Positions 8,453 to 16,315 of a stretch of DNA of 59,864 nt are shown here, one piece after another. The notes beneath the pieces were generated by a model, which saw nothing but the letters and a program-made list of their open reading frames with translations, searched no databases and was not told the origin of the DNA. This DNA is from Pseudomonas sp. GM84 (lineage in GTDB: Bacteria > Pseudomonadota > Gammaproteobacteria > Pseudomonadales > Pseudomonadaceae). The position numbers and the translations under genes are program-made. The stretch spans positions 1 to 59,864 of the forward strand of contig NZ_AKJC01000086.1 of NCBI RefSeq assembly GCF_000282535.1, given 5' to 3'. Position 1 is the stretch's first letter. Every line of letters starts with the position of its first letter.

Positions 8453-9195
8453 GTGATGATTTTATGCGCCTGTGTGATCTGGTGCCGAGATACGCTCGAT
8501 TCCACAAAATTAGACCGCAAGAAGCTGCATACGCGCTGTATGAACTGATTGAGAGATTATATGTCGAGTACGGTGTAAATCGGTTTCTTCCCAATTCGGT
8601 TAATGATGTTTTTTGGGTTGGTTGTTTTGGAAGTCATGACCGATCCCCCAGAACTCATGTGATCTATTTTCAGGAGTTGAGCAAGTATTTCTACGAGCTT
8701 TTTTGCTCGCCGAGCAAAGGTGATAAAAATAAACTGAGCTGCTATTGTGAGGAGGCACAGCGGTCGATAGATGTTCCTGATAGTGTAGTTTATTTTTCAG
8801 GGTCCGTCTTAGTAGAGTGGATTTTGAATGCAGGGTTTGAAAGTCCAGATTTTCTGTTAAGTACTAATTTAGCTGAGAAAGCTAAGGGTAGGAGCGATGG
8901 CGGGCTCAACGAGCAGGAGTTGGGTACTGTCATCAAGATTGTAAATGGTCTGGTTGATATAATAAAGGCAGTTGATAAGGCTCATCGCGAGTCGCCGACT
9001 AATTATGATGATAAGGTTAGCTCAAGTAATATCAAACGTTATGCCTGTACGCTCAGTAACCCGCCGCGTAAGAATTCTGATGTGTGCTCTACCTTGATAG
9101 CTCTCGCGGAGGAGGCTGGAGTTGACATGCCTTCATATCATGGAACCATGCGAAAATATATGGGTATCCAGTCCAAGTCCGATACAAAGGCGTGA
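8440..9195 (+). CDS. uncharacterised protein of the integrase cassette
   Basis: A 251-residue soluble protein that I do not recognise. It starts at GTG 8440 (AGGA five bases upstream) or GTG 8449, either of which overlaps the integrase stop. No signal peptide or long hydrophobic segment is visible. Residues 1-130 contain several aromatic-rich stretches (DLVPRYARFHKI, YALYELIERLYVEYG, VIYFQELSKYFYELF) and the C-terminus is more polar. The base composition is clearly AT-richer than the core genome. The position directly after integrase and before alpA suggests a role in island maintenance, but nothing in the sequence proves it. Confidence 0.7.
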   Translation: MCTVSDDFMRLCDLVPRYARFHKIRPQEAAYALYELIERLYVEYGVNRFLPNSVNDVFWVGCFGSHDRSPRTHVIYFQELSKYFYELFCSPSKGDKNKLSCYCEEAQRSIDVPDSVVYFSGSVLVEWILNAGFESPDFLLSTNLAEKAKGRSDGGLNEQELGTVIKIVNGLVDIIKAVDKAHRESPTNYDDKVSSSNIKRYACTLSNPPRKNSDVCSTLIALAEEAGVDMPSYHGTMRKYMGIQSKSDTKA

Positions 9196-9215
9196 CTTAT
9201 CCATAGCGAAAATCT

Positions 9216-9247
9216 TGAGGAACCCTATGAGAATTTGAGGTTCCTCA
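9216..9247 (+). terminator. inverted repeat, possible terminator
   Basis: TGAGGAACC (9216-9224) and GGTTCCTCA (9239-9247) form a perfect 9-bp stem with a 14-base loop 20 bp after the preceding stop. There is no T-run, so termination would be weak or factor-dependent. Confidence 0.45.
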
Positions 9248-9260
9248 TGACTCCTCTACT

Positions 9261-9292
9261 GCGGTGCCATTGAATGCCTAGCCATCCAATCC
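9261..9292. repeat. possible directionality-factor repeat, copy 2
   Basis: GCGGTGCCAT (9261-9270) and GCCATCCAATCC (9281-9292) repeat motifs found at 7147-7163. They sit immediately upstream of the AlpA-like gene. Confidence 0.35.
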
Positions 9293-9312
9293 GGCCTCAG
9301 GAGGCCCTATAG

Positions 9313-9516
9313 ATGGCTAACCAATCTGTTTCACCTTTGTTGCTTCGCCTGCCGGGAGTCTGTGCCCTAGTAGGGCTAAGCAAGTCTCAGATCTACCGTT
9401 TGATTCGAGCCGGCGAGTTTCCTCCTGGAATCTCTCTCGGAGCGAATTCTGTAGCATGGCCTGCCGAGCAGGTACAGGCTTGGGTAGCGGATAAAATCAG
9501 TTCCTCTGTTCGTTAA
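9313..9516 (+). CDS. AlpA family regulator / excisionase-like protein
   Basis: A 67-residue winged-helix protein of the AlpA/MerR-like type. The helix-turn-helix region LRLPGVCALVGLSKSQIYRL (residues 10-29) is followed by IRAGEFPPGISLGANSVAWP and a final helix with VQAWV, the classic layout of prophage and island AlpA proteins. These proteins activate integrase or act as excisionases. The ribosome-binding site AGGAGG lies eight bases before the ATG, one of the best in the island. The replication gene starts two bases after its stop, so the two are probably co-transcribed. Confidence 0.85.
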   Translation: MANQSVSPLLLRLPGVCALVGLSKSQIYRLIRAGEFPPGISLGANSVAWPAEQVQAWVADKISSSVR

Positions 9517-9518
9517 CG

Positions 9519-10424
9519 ATGGCTACAAATCCGCCACTTCCACCACGCGTAAATATCAAGATAGAGGAGCTTAGAAAGAGCTCTATTGCTAGGCGTAAAG
9601 AAAAAGATAAGTACGTTGAGGTCGAGCTTGAAGCCAAGCGAGAATCACTACCAAACTGGTCCGACTCAGTTAGGCGTGTACCTAATGTGGCTCTTAGATC
9701 GGCGTTGTTTGGGGCCATGAGGAAGGGGGCGCGTCCTTATGTTGAACAAATGGAGGTCAATGCGCTAGGTAGTGTCAGTATCCTCTATACAGGTGCTCTC
9801 CTTGATCAAGGTGATTTGGACGTTTGGGCAGCAGTTCTACATTTGGCGCGAATGCAAGAGTTGGGAGTGGAGTGCAGAATTACTGCCTACCGCATTTTAA
9901 AAGTTTTGGGGAAAACCGATTCGGGTAAAAATCGTCGTGTCTTGGACCTGAGCATCAGCCGCTTGAAAGCCACGGCTTTGCAGGTTAAGGTTGGTCGGTA
10001 CGCATATGAAGGCAGCTTGATTCATGAGGTTTATCGCGATCATCATGAGCGTAGTGAACGAATTTATGTCGTACGATTAAATCCGAAGCTCGGAGTGTTC
10101 TTTCGTGAAGATCAATTCACCGATGTAGATTTGTCAATAAGGTATGCGCTGCGCGGTAAGCCGCTTGCACAGTGGCTACATGGGTTTTATTCCAGTCACG
10201 CACGGCCATATGATCTTAAAGTCGAAACTTTGCATAGGTTGTGCAGAAGTCGTGCAAGCTCCTTGATTGATTTTAAAAAGGACTTGCTGAAGTCTCTTGA
10301 GGCAGTAAAGCAAGCAAGTGCCAATGTTGGTAGACCGTTTAGCTATCTTGTTGAAGCTCATTTGGTCCAAGTTAAGACGACTCCTAGCGCCTCTCAAAAG
10401 CGGCACCTAGATAAGAAACGCTGA
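9519..10424 (+). CDS. TrfA-type plasmid replication initiator
   Basis: A 301-residue protein whose middle matches plasmid RK2 TrfA in wording and order: LPNWSDSVRRVPNVALRSALFG (about residues 45-66), SILYTGALLDQGDLDVWAAVLHLAR (about 87-111), CRITAYRILKVLGKTDSGKN and SISRLKATALQVK. TrfA binds iterons at oriV and recruits the host DnaB helicase. A 23-bp tandem repeat array begins at its last codons, which is where an iteron origin is expected. The start follows the alpA stop by two bases and has no clear ribosome-binding site, suggesting coupling. The gene is AT-rich compared with the core. Confidence 0.88.
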   Translation: MATNPPLPPRVNIKIEELRKSSIARRKEKDKYVEVELEAKRESLPNWSDSVRRVPNVALRSALFGAMRKGARPYVEQMEVNALGSVSILYTGALLDQGDLDVWAAVLHLARMQELGVECRITAYRILKVLGKTDSGKNRRVLDLSISRLKATALQVKVGRYAYEGSLIHEVYRDHHERSERIYVVRLNPKLGVFFREDQFTDVDLSIRYALRGKPLAQWLHGFYSSHARPYDLKVETLHRLCRSRASSLIDFKKDLLKSLEAVKQASANVGRPFSYLVEAHLVQVKTTPSASQKRHLDKKR

Positions 10425-10823
10425 TACCGTCCCAGTCCCGCTGGTACCGTTTCAGCACTCCTGCTCGTAACGTACCAGCCTTCTACTTATAAAGTTCCAG
10501 CACTCCTGCCGATGCCGTTCCAGTGCTCCTGTCGATACCGTTCCAGCACTCCTGCCGATGCCGTTCCAGCACCCCTGTCGATACCGTTCCAGCGCTCCTG
10601 CCGATACCGTTCCAGCGCTCCTGTCGATACCGTTCCAGCACCCCTGCCGATACCGTTCCAGCACTCCTGCCGATACCGTTCCAGCACCCCTGCCGATACC
10701 GTTCCAGCGCTCCTGTCGATACCGTTCCAGCACCCCTGCCGATGCCGTTCCAGCACCCCTGAATACCGTTCTAGCACCCTTAGAATACCGTTCTGACACC
10801 CCCGCCATTACCGTTCCAGCACC
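10423..10823. repeat. tandem 23-bp iteron array, candidate origin of replication
   Basis: Ten units in perfect 23-bp register run from 10,512 to 10,741, with consensus ATACCGTTCCAGCACYCC followed by TGYCG. Variation is limited to a few positions (ATG/ATA, GCAC/GCGC, TGCC/TGTC). Degenerate or shortened copies extend the array on both sides, to about 17 in all. There are no unique spacers, so this is not CRISPR, and because 23 is not a multiple of three the open frames through it are artefacts. Position immediately downstream of a TrfA-type initiator gene makes iterons the natural reading. Confidence 0.85.
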
Positions 10824-10950
10824 CCTTGGACGACTTGAAAAATCGCGCTCCAGCCCAGTAGGAATAGGGTGTCGGCCGTACCACGGGAGGCTGCTAATCT
10901 CTTACTAATCAAATCTAATCGCTGCTTTGCAGTTGGGTTCTAGTAACTGA

Positions 10951-11415
10951 CTATGAGAAGAGATTGCGATCCCTCTGGAGGGCTTGTTTCACGACTGCGG
11001 CCGTCGCATCGTCGCCAGTAGCCCATGTCTCCATCAGCACGTTTAGGTAAGCGATGCGGTCGTGCATCAACTTGACCTGTCTCTGATCGTCAGAGGCGGC
11101 CTTAATCGCGGCGTCTCGCTCTTGGTCTGCGATACCGAGAATCTGCATAAGGCTAGCTACCTCACGTCGATGATGCGTTGCAGTTGCAGCTAAGCGCTCA
11201 AGGTGCAGCTGTTCGAGAGCTTCAATTTCTTCGCCTTGTTCTCTGTGCAGAGCTAGCTGTCGCTGAGTGCTGGCATCCAGCAATGTTTCAGTTTGCGATA
11301 TAGCTTTTTTGCTCTCGATAAGTAGGAGGAGGAGCACGACAATTAGAATGAGCGAAGCACCTAAAACGAAGAGAAGGCAGCTGTGAATCAGGGTTGGATC
11401 GACGGGGGTGCTCAA
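10951..11415 (-). CDS. membrane-anchored coiled-coil protein
   Basis: A 154-residue protein of unknown function. Residues 11-33 form one hydrophobic segment (CLLFVLGASLILIVVLLLLL), followed by a long charged helical region rich in Glu, Gln, Arg and Leu with heptad-like spacing (LLDASTQRQLALHREQGEEI, LEQLHLERLAA). It would sit in the inner membrane with the coiled coil on one side. The start is a TTG that overlaps the TGA of the recombinase gene (TTGA), so it should be translated by coupling. It is the last gene of a three-gene minus-strand operon. Confidence 0.7.
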   Translation of the reverse strand: MSTPVDPTLIHSCLLFVLGASLILIVVLLLLLIESKKAISQTETLLDASTQRQLALHREQGEEIEALEQLHLERLAATATHHRREVASLMQILGIADQERDAAIKAASDDQRQVKLMHDRIAYLNVLMETWATGDDATAAVVKQALQRDRNLFS

Positions 11416-12338
11416 CGTAGATAGACCTCGGTAATCTCAGGGCGGAAGTGGCCCAGTTCCTGTGAGACCACCTCCAAGGCTTGTTTCCGTGGGAGATGAC
11501 GTTGTAGTGAAGCCATTCGCTCTTGAGCGTACGTGTGCCGTAATCCATGTGCGCCATTTGACCAGCCGAGAGCTTCCTTCGAGGCAGTGCTGACGCTTTT
11601 GCTCCAAGGCTGGCCGCCGCCTATTGCATAGAATTGCTGGTAGTTGATGCCGCGATCCGTTACGACCCGTGGTGCCGCCAGCCGGGTCCTCTCTAATCGT
11701 TGAGCCAGCGGAATCGGGATACGCACCTCACGAACCAGTCCACCTTTGCCGTGAACGGTGTAGCTGATCGTGGTTTCCCGAATTCCCGTAAATTTCATCG
11801 CGTGCGTTGGACGTTCATCCGCTACACGGCGATGAGTTCTTTGGAGGCTCAGCAATTCATGAGCACGGAGACCCGCTGCGTATGCAATCTCTGTCGCGAG
11901 CGAGTTGTGAGGAGCTTGCCGAGAGGCGATCAGCGTCATCTGCTCGCGGTTATATGCTCGTGTTTGGTTGGCCAAACGGCGACCCAAAGTCGGGTGCTCT
12001 TTCGTGCTAGTACGAGCGGTCGCGCTGCTCTTGATTACTTCTAGAGTCTGGCCTAGCGGCAGTTTTAGGGTGACGTGCTGCATCATGGCCTGGAGAGCCT
12101 GACGCTCCATATCCAATGTTTTCTGGCCCACGGTCGTCGCTCTTTGCTGCAGGTAGCTAATAGCGCGATCAGGAGTCATTTCACGAAGGCTGCCTAAGCG
12201 ATGCTCCTGTAGGTAAGCGGTGATGCGTACCAACCGCTGCTCGTAGTTACGGACAGTGCCCACGGATCGAATGTGGGTGCCCTGGAGCTTTTTCATCACG
12301 GATGCAGCTTGCTTTGTAGGCTTGGCAAACTTAGCCAC
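11412..12338 (-). CDS. second tyrosine recombinase
   Basis: A 308-residue tyrosine recombinase distinct from the P4-type integrase. Catalytic residues are R158 (AAGLRAHEL), H264 and R267 (HGLRHTYAQ), H297 (ELGHFR) and nucleophile Y306 (TEVYLR), with the stop only two codons after the tyrosine. The N-terminal 120 residues are basic and helical and would bind the core site. The GTG start overlaps the preceding gene by eight bases. Recombinases of this compact type are often found in islands of the pKLC102/PAGI class; here its target could be dimer resolution or a second integration event. No frame break is seen, so it appears intact. Confidence 0.88.
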   Translation of the reverse strand: MAKFAKPTKQAASVMKKLQGTHIRSVGTVRNYEQRLVRITAYLQEHRLGSLREMTPDRAISYLQQRATTVGQKTLDMERQALQAMMQHVTLKLPLGQTLEVIKSSATARTSTKEHPTLGRRLANQTRAYNREQMTLIASRQAPHNSLATEIAYAAGLRAHELLSLQRTHRRVADERPTHAMKFTGIRETTISYTVHGKGGLVREVRIPIPLAQRLERTRLAAPRVVTDRGINYQQFYAIGGGQPWSKSVSTASKEALGWSNGAHGLRHTYAQERMASLQRHLPRKQALEVVSQELGHFRPEITEVYLR

Positions 12339-12573
12339 TCAGGCGATTCCGATGTAGCCATCGGTGCACTGTAGAGCGCTGAATCTTGATACCTTTTTCT
12401 GCTATCCAGCGTTGCAGTTCAGTGCCATTGCAGCCTGCGGAATCAAGCTGCAACAGCTCGTACTTATAGTTATCCAGCAATGAGCGACGTTGGGCATAGG
12501 TTCGGGGTTTTCTCCGAATCCTAGATTCGGCCTTGAGGCGTGCAGTAATGCTCTGCGCATCGAATTCGCTCAT
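12331..12573 (-). CDS. putative helix-turn-helix DNA-binding protein
   Basis: An 80-residue basic protein. The first half is Arg-rich (RLKAESRIRRKPRTYAQRR) and the C-terminus GTELQRWIAEKGIKIQRSTV followed by HRWLHRNRL looks like a helix-turn-helix. The ATG at 12,573 has GAGAG six bases upstream. The frame stays open to 12,912, and an ATG at 12,771 would add a polar, low-complexity N-terminal extension of 66 residues. The stop overlaps the GTG of the second recombinase, making it the first gene of that operon and a plausible accessory factor or regulator for it. Confidence 0.6.
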   Translation of the reverse strand: MSEFDAQSITARLKAESRIRRKPRTYAQRRSLLDNYKYELLQLDSAGCNGTELQRWIAEKGIKIQRSTVHRWLHRNRLSG

Positions 12574-13207
12574 GGGATTCTCTCTATCAGGTGTAAGAAC
12601 TCCTGACCGTTGCCGGTTCAGCGACACACCATCCGTAGATGGTTCGTTGTGTGCCTGTTCGCCCCCCTTAGTATGAGATGCAGGCGGGGACTGTTCACGC
12701 CTACTCGGATTCTCCGAGTGAGTTCCTGAGTGTCCGCTCAGGTTCGGCTGCCATTGGGTCTGGCTGACCATGTTGGGTTGTCTTCTCTCCTCAAGTGATT
12801 GGCCGTTGATGGTCCCGATATGTAGTCGGCGTTGGGCCGGGCACACACGCGATGACGCAAGTGTGGCCGATGGGCTAATGCCCGCGATGACGCAGGCCGA
12901 GCCCCCTGCCACTGTCCCAACCCATGAATCACATGGGTAACGAGACTGCCGGGCAGTGCGGTTTGGTTCGTGATCAGCTTACGAAAATGGGGGAGGGCAA
13001 ACAACGCAACTGCGCTGCGTTGTATTTGTTGCGCGAAATCAAACCGTTCGATGGGGCCCGCTATGTGGCGCGACGTTTAGGAGCGTTACATAGCGGGCAC
13101 GGGGCGCGAGCAGAACCAGTAGCAGTAACTACATAGGGTTCGGTAGAACCGCAGCCAGTGGATTCATAGGATCGATACGTATCCTTTATCACTGGAGTGA
13201 TGTGACG
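12574..13207. other. gene-poor segment with nested inverted repeats
   Basis: No convincing gene lies here. It contains ACAACGCA/TGCGTTGT (13,001-13,008 and 13,016-13,023), an 11-bp perfect repeat GCCCGCTATGT/ACATAGCGGGC (13,056-13,066 and 13,088-13,098) with a 21-base centre, and the palindrome GATACGTATC (13,174-13,183) framed by CAGTG/CACTG. Such clusters are typical of transfer origins, partition sites or operators. It separates the minus-strand recombinase operon from the plus-strand traG-type operon. Confidence 0.6.
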
Positions 13208-13525
13208 ATGAAAATCGCGATTTTCTTGGACTGGGTTCAGATGCGTATGCCATTCCTTACCAGGTGGGCGGGGCGGCTGGGATTGCTCCTAGGCCCCGTT
13301 CTTTGCGTTCTACATCTGATCGCCGCATCAATTTTTCCACCATATGGGAAACTCGTACTCGCCCAATATGATGCGGTCCAGCTCACCGGAAGCCTCCTAG
13401 CCGCTCCGACTGCGCAGTATTTCATTCTGTTGGGCGCGGTCTTCGGTGTCCTCTGGGTGTTCCTTTGGGCTGTCCGGTGTGGCTTGGCTCTGCGTAGTTG
13501 GATCATCTGTCGGCGGGCGGCCTGA
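13208..13525 (+). CDS. small membrane protein upstream of TraG-type gene
   Basis: A 105-residue protein with two hydrophobic stretches (WAGRLGLLLGPVLCVLHLIAA, residues about 18-38, and FILLGAVFGVLWVFLWAVRCG, about 68-88). Function is unknown. I chose the ATG at 13,208, with GGAG about ten bases upstream, over the in-frame GTG six bases earlier. Its TGA overlaps the ATG of the TraG-type gene (TGATG). Small inner-membrane proteins often precede traG in conjugative islands, so an association with mating-pair assembly or exclusion is plausible. Confidence 0.65.
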   Translation: MKIAIFLDWVQMRMPFLTRWAGRLGLLLGPVLCVLHLIAASIFPPYGKLVLAQYDAVQLTGSLLAAPTAQYFILLGAVFGVLWVFLWAVRCGLALRSWIICRRAA

Positions 13526-15381
13526 TGAGCATTGGCACGGCTGAGGATTTCGCCGGATTCAATTGGGTATTCGGGCTGTGGGAAAACGTTGCGTTGACGA
13601 TCCTGACTGCCACCGAGCCGCTATTTGTCGCATTCAACGAAACCAGCAACGCGCTTATCGTTGCGGTTGGATTTGGATGGATGCTGCTCGTTGCATTGCG
13701 CGTGGGGCAAGGAGCTGCGCGAACGGTGTTGTCAGGAATTATGATTTTCCTGGTTGTGGCGTACGGAATGAGACCCGTGACCGTGACTCTTCCAAGCGGA
13801 GCAACGGTCCGGCTGGTCGAAGCTCAGGCGGTGCCGCTCAGTTTCGTGATGACGATTCACAAAATCTACAGAGAGGCTTTTGATCAGGTCCTGAGTGATC
13901 AAACAGTGGCCGGGACAATCGTCCCTGCGCAGTCCGCGATTGACAACATGGTAGGTCGATCAGCCGAAGTGTTTGCCGGCAGTGATTTGGCCCGGCTGAT
14001 TAGAGATTACAACGCCAGTTGTGCCCCGGCGCCGGCTGAGCTTGCCGGTCCCGAGCACGCGGCCAAAGTGGAAGCTTTGCAAGCTATCGGGCTGCTCGGC
14101 GGTGGTGGCTTGGGGATACCGGATGAAGAAGTCGGCGTGATAGCACAAGCACGCACCGCTATTGGCGGCGCGTGGACATATGTGTTCGGTTCAGCCGAAG
14201 AAAATGGAGGTTGGGGAGCTTATCTGTTAGGCGGCGGGGCTGCCCGGACTAGTCTGGGTCAGGTGCTTGACCAGAGAGCTATCCAGTCGCGTCGTGAGGC
14301 CGGGATTCGTGCTCTTGAATCTGCCGGGCCGTTCATGGGGGACCGCTATGCACTGCCAACACAAGCGCATTGGGCCGCCAAGCTTGCAGGCGAATCTCAA
14401 GCTACGCCGTCTTACTTGTCGATCAGCACAGTGTCAGGTCAGGAGTCGGCTATCGTCGGCGACGATCAAGGAATAATGTTTCGACCCACCAGTTGCATCG
14501 AGGCATACAAAATTGCCCAGATGGGCGCTGAGCAGGCGTATCAGGCGTTGCGCGAGTCGGGTGCGGTTATAGCAGGTGGGCAGAGAGTAAGCGCTGAGGT
14601 GGGGGCTGTCAGTACAGCGACAGCTTGGCAGAGATTCATGGCTGGTTCTTTGCAGAAAACGGCGGGCCTCTCTCGTGGGGATAGTGAGGTTGCTGGGAGC
14701 TTCTTAGCCGCGGCTCAGATGTGGAAGAACTTCAGCGGGTGGCTTGATCTGCAAACGCTGTTACCTGGTTATGTGATCATGTCAGCCTGGTTGTTTTGGA
14801 TTGTGTTACTCCTCGCGCCGTTCTTCTTGATGCTCGCACCTCTCAGGGGCGGTAGGATGTTGACCAATTGGCTGTCGCTGCTGATGCTGCCGGTCATCTC
14901 CGTCATGACCGCACAGATGATCACTGTTGCGGTGTCCCAGACTGTGGCTGCTGTTGCGGTTGCCCAAGCGGGGGCTGCTAGTGGGTGGTCAGGCGTCGGA
15001 GCGGACTATGACGGTCTTCGTGGGTTGATGTCAGCTATTGCAGCTGTATCACTGGGCATTTCCACCTGGATCACTTCGAGTATGCTAGGTGTATCGTTGG
15101 GGGGGTTGGCTGGTAGCCTGTCCGGCGCTGTGGCAACTGCCAGCGATGTAGGACGCCTAGGTATGAAAGCGGTTGGCTTTGCCATGATGGGCTCCCGAAT
15201 TGCTAGCATAGCGGGAGCGGCCTCGACTGGGCGCAGGCGTGGCTCTAAAACTCAGTCGGGCAACGAAACCCCTCCATCCATGCCACCGTCAGCCAATCCG
15301 GTTGGGCCTAGCTCGATTCCCACATTTCGGCCCGGTAGCCCTGGTGTGAGATCGCTAAACCCACCGAAAGCCGGACGTTAG
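13525..15381 (+). CDS. TraG N-terminal domain conjugation protein
   Basis: A 618-residue polytopic protein. Hydrophobic segments occur near the N-terminus (VALTILTATEPLFVA, LIVAVGFGWMLLVALRV, VLSGIMIFLVVAYG) and again near residues 420-540 (LLPGYVIMSAWLFWIVLLLA, APLRGGRMLTNWLSLLMLPV, LMSAIAAVSLGISTW). Between them lies a large soluble domain. This is the TraG_N layout of F-type and ICE mating-pair stabilisation proteins, which also set the specificity of entry exclusion. The C-terminal tail after residue 570 is Pro/Ser-rich and short, so the long periplasmic domain of F TraG is missing. No other type IV secretion genes are present in the island. Confidence 0.75.
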   Translation: MSIGTAEDFAGFNWVFGLWENVALTILTATEPLFVAFNETSNALIVAVGFGWMLLVALRVGQGAARTVLSGIMIFLVVAYGMRPVTVTLPSGATVRLVEAQAVPLSFVMTIHKIYREAFDQVLSDQTVAGTIVPAQSAIDNMVGRSAEVFAGSDLARLIRDYNASCAPAPAELAGPEHAAKVEALQAIGLLGGGGLGIPDEEVGVIAQARTAIGGAWTYVFGSAEENGGWGAYLLGGGAARTSLGQVLDQRAIQSRREAGIRALESAGPFMGDRYALPTQAHWAAKLAGESQATPSYLSISTVSGQESAIVGDDQGIMFRPTSCIEAYKIAQMGAEQAYQALRESGAVIAGGQRVSAEVGAVSTATAWQRFMAGSLQKTAGLSRGDSEVAGSFLAAAQMWKNFSGWLDLQTLLPGYVIMSAWLFWIVLLLAPFFLMLAPLRGGRMLTNWLSLLMLPVISVMTAQMITVAVSQTVAAVAVAQAGAASGWSGVGADYDGLRGLMSAIAAVSLGISTWITSSMLGVSLGGLAGSLSGAVATASDVGRLGMKAVGFAMMGSRIASIAGAASTGRRRGSKTQSGNETPPSMPPSANPVGPSSIPTFRPGSPGVRSLNPPKAGR

Positions 15382-15888
15382 AGTTCGGGCAAGGGGGGCG
15401 GCGCTGACCGCCCTGGTACAGGTGATGACGTCGCTTTTTGCGGGGCTCATCTGTACAAGCCCTCCATTTCCGAAAGAAGCCAACAGATGCATTCGCGGCG
15501 CCCTAAAAACTCAATTGGGGGCACCGCTTTTGCGTTGCCGAAGCAGTTGGCCGCACAAGCTCGCAACTGCCGTTCCAGTGACTCGCCTTTGAGGCTCCCC
15601 TGAGATGAGTCTCTGATTCTTCGCCCTGCCATTGGCATGGCGTCGCCAGACCCAATCAAGCCTGCGCCACACCAGTGGCTATCCAGCGAAAATCTCCGAA
15701 AAACCACTGAGAATCATCGGCGCACCCTCTCGTGCTTTGGGGGACTGTTGATACACCCCGGCTTATCTTTGAGATCCGCCAAGAACTCCTCGATTCCCAC
15801 TTGGGGTAGTGAGCATTTTTTTCCGGGGCCCGATGACACCATGCCAAGTGGTGTTTTGCTTCCCCCTCTACTGGGAGTGGAGATAAGC
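15382..15888. other. segment without confident genes
   Basis: A GGGCGG/CCGCCC hairpin at about 15,395-15,415 may end the traG transcript but lacks a T-run. An 86-codon open frame on the minus strand (15,447-15,707) ends with Cys-containing text (RACAANCFGNAKAVPPIE) but has no clear start signal; I leave it uncalled. Confidence 0.5.
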
Positions 15889-16059
15889 ATGAAGACTCTT
15901 TTGATCACGGTTATATGCGCTGGGGGAGGGTATTGGCTGGGAGCGAATCGCTTAGTACCTCCTTGGCTGGTAATCGGATTGGCAATTTTGGGCGTGGGGT
16001 TATGGGCCATTGCCGAGTGGATTGAGCTCCGGGAAGGGAATGACGAGGGCAAACCATGA
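15889..16059 (+). CDS. small membrane protein
   Basis: A 56-residue protein made almost wholly of two hydrophobic stretches (MKTLLITVICAGGGYWLGA and PPWLVIGLAILGVGLWAIA), ending in a charged tail. GGAG upstream supports the ATG at 15,889. Its stop overlaps the next ATG (ATGATG), so it begins a three-gene operon with the 75-residue protein and the lipoprotein. Function unknown. The size and operon setting recall the small membrane partners found in surface-exclusion or phage-resistance cassettes, which is only an analogy. Confidence 0.55.
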   Translation: MKTLLITVICAGGGYWLGANRLVPPWLVIGLAILGVGLWAIAEWIELREGNDEGKP

Positions 16060-16283
16060 TGTATGCCGATATGAAGGATCTCGCTGTGCTATCTGCAATG
16101 TTTCCTTCCTGGAGTTGGAGATTGGCGGTGAGACGACGGGTATTTGTGGCGTCGGAAGGACCGGTCATCCGACTCTACTGGATGCCAGCCCTTTTGAGCC
16201 TTGACGAGTTTCGTGCGCAGCTTTTTGTGAGGGAGCTCAACGCCTTAGGCGCGTCTGGTGGCTCAAGACAGGGGGAGTGGTGA
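16056..16283 (+). CDS. small hypothetical protein
   Basis: A 75-residue protein starting MMYADMKDLAVLSAMF, with a conspicuous Trp/Arg segment (SWSWRLAVRRRVFV). GAGGG seven bases before the ATG supports translation. It overlaps the preceding membrane-protein gene by four bases. There is no recognisable domain, signal peptide or membrane span. The lipoprotein gene starts 32 bp downstream on the same strand. Confidence 0.5.
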   Translation: MMYADMKDLAVLSAMFPSWSWRLAVRRRVFVASEGPVIRLYWMPALLSLDEFRAQLFVRELNALGASGGSRQGEW

Positions 16284-16315
16284 TAATGGCAAATTGTTAT
16301 CAAGGAGCGTGCTGT

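Noticed and set aside
10423..10823. CRISPR array
   Set aside because: There are no unique spacers; units abut each other without intervening sequence and no cas genes are near.
10452..10908. Repetitive proteins encoded in the iteron array, on both strands
   Set aside because: All frames are artefacts of the 23-bp repeat; the peptides repeat every 23 residues because three units equal 69 bases.
12924..13136. 70-codon frame in the inverted-repeat region
   Set aside because: There is no ribosome-binding site and the frame runs through the inverted repeats.
15447..15707. 86-codon minus-strand frame
   Set aside because: No start signal or family resemblance; kept only as a remark in the intergenic entry.
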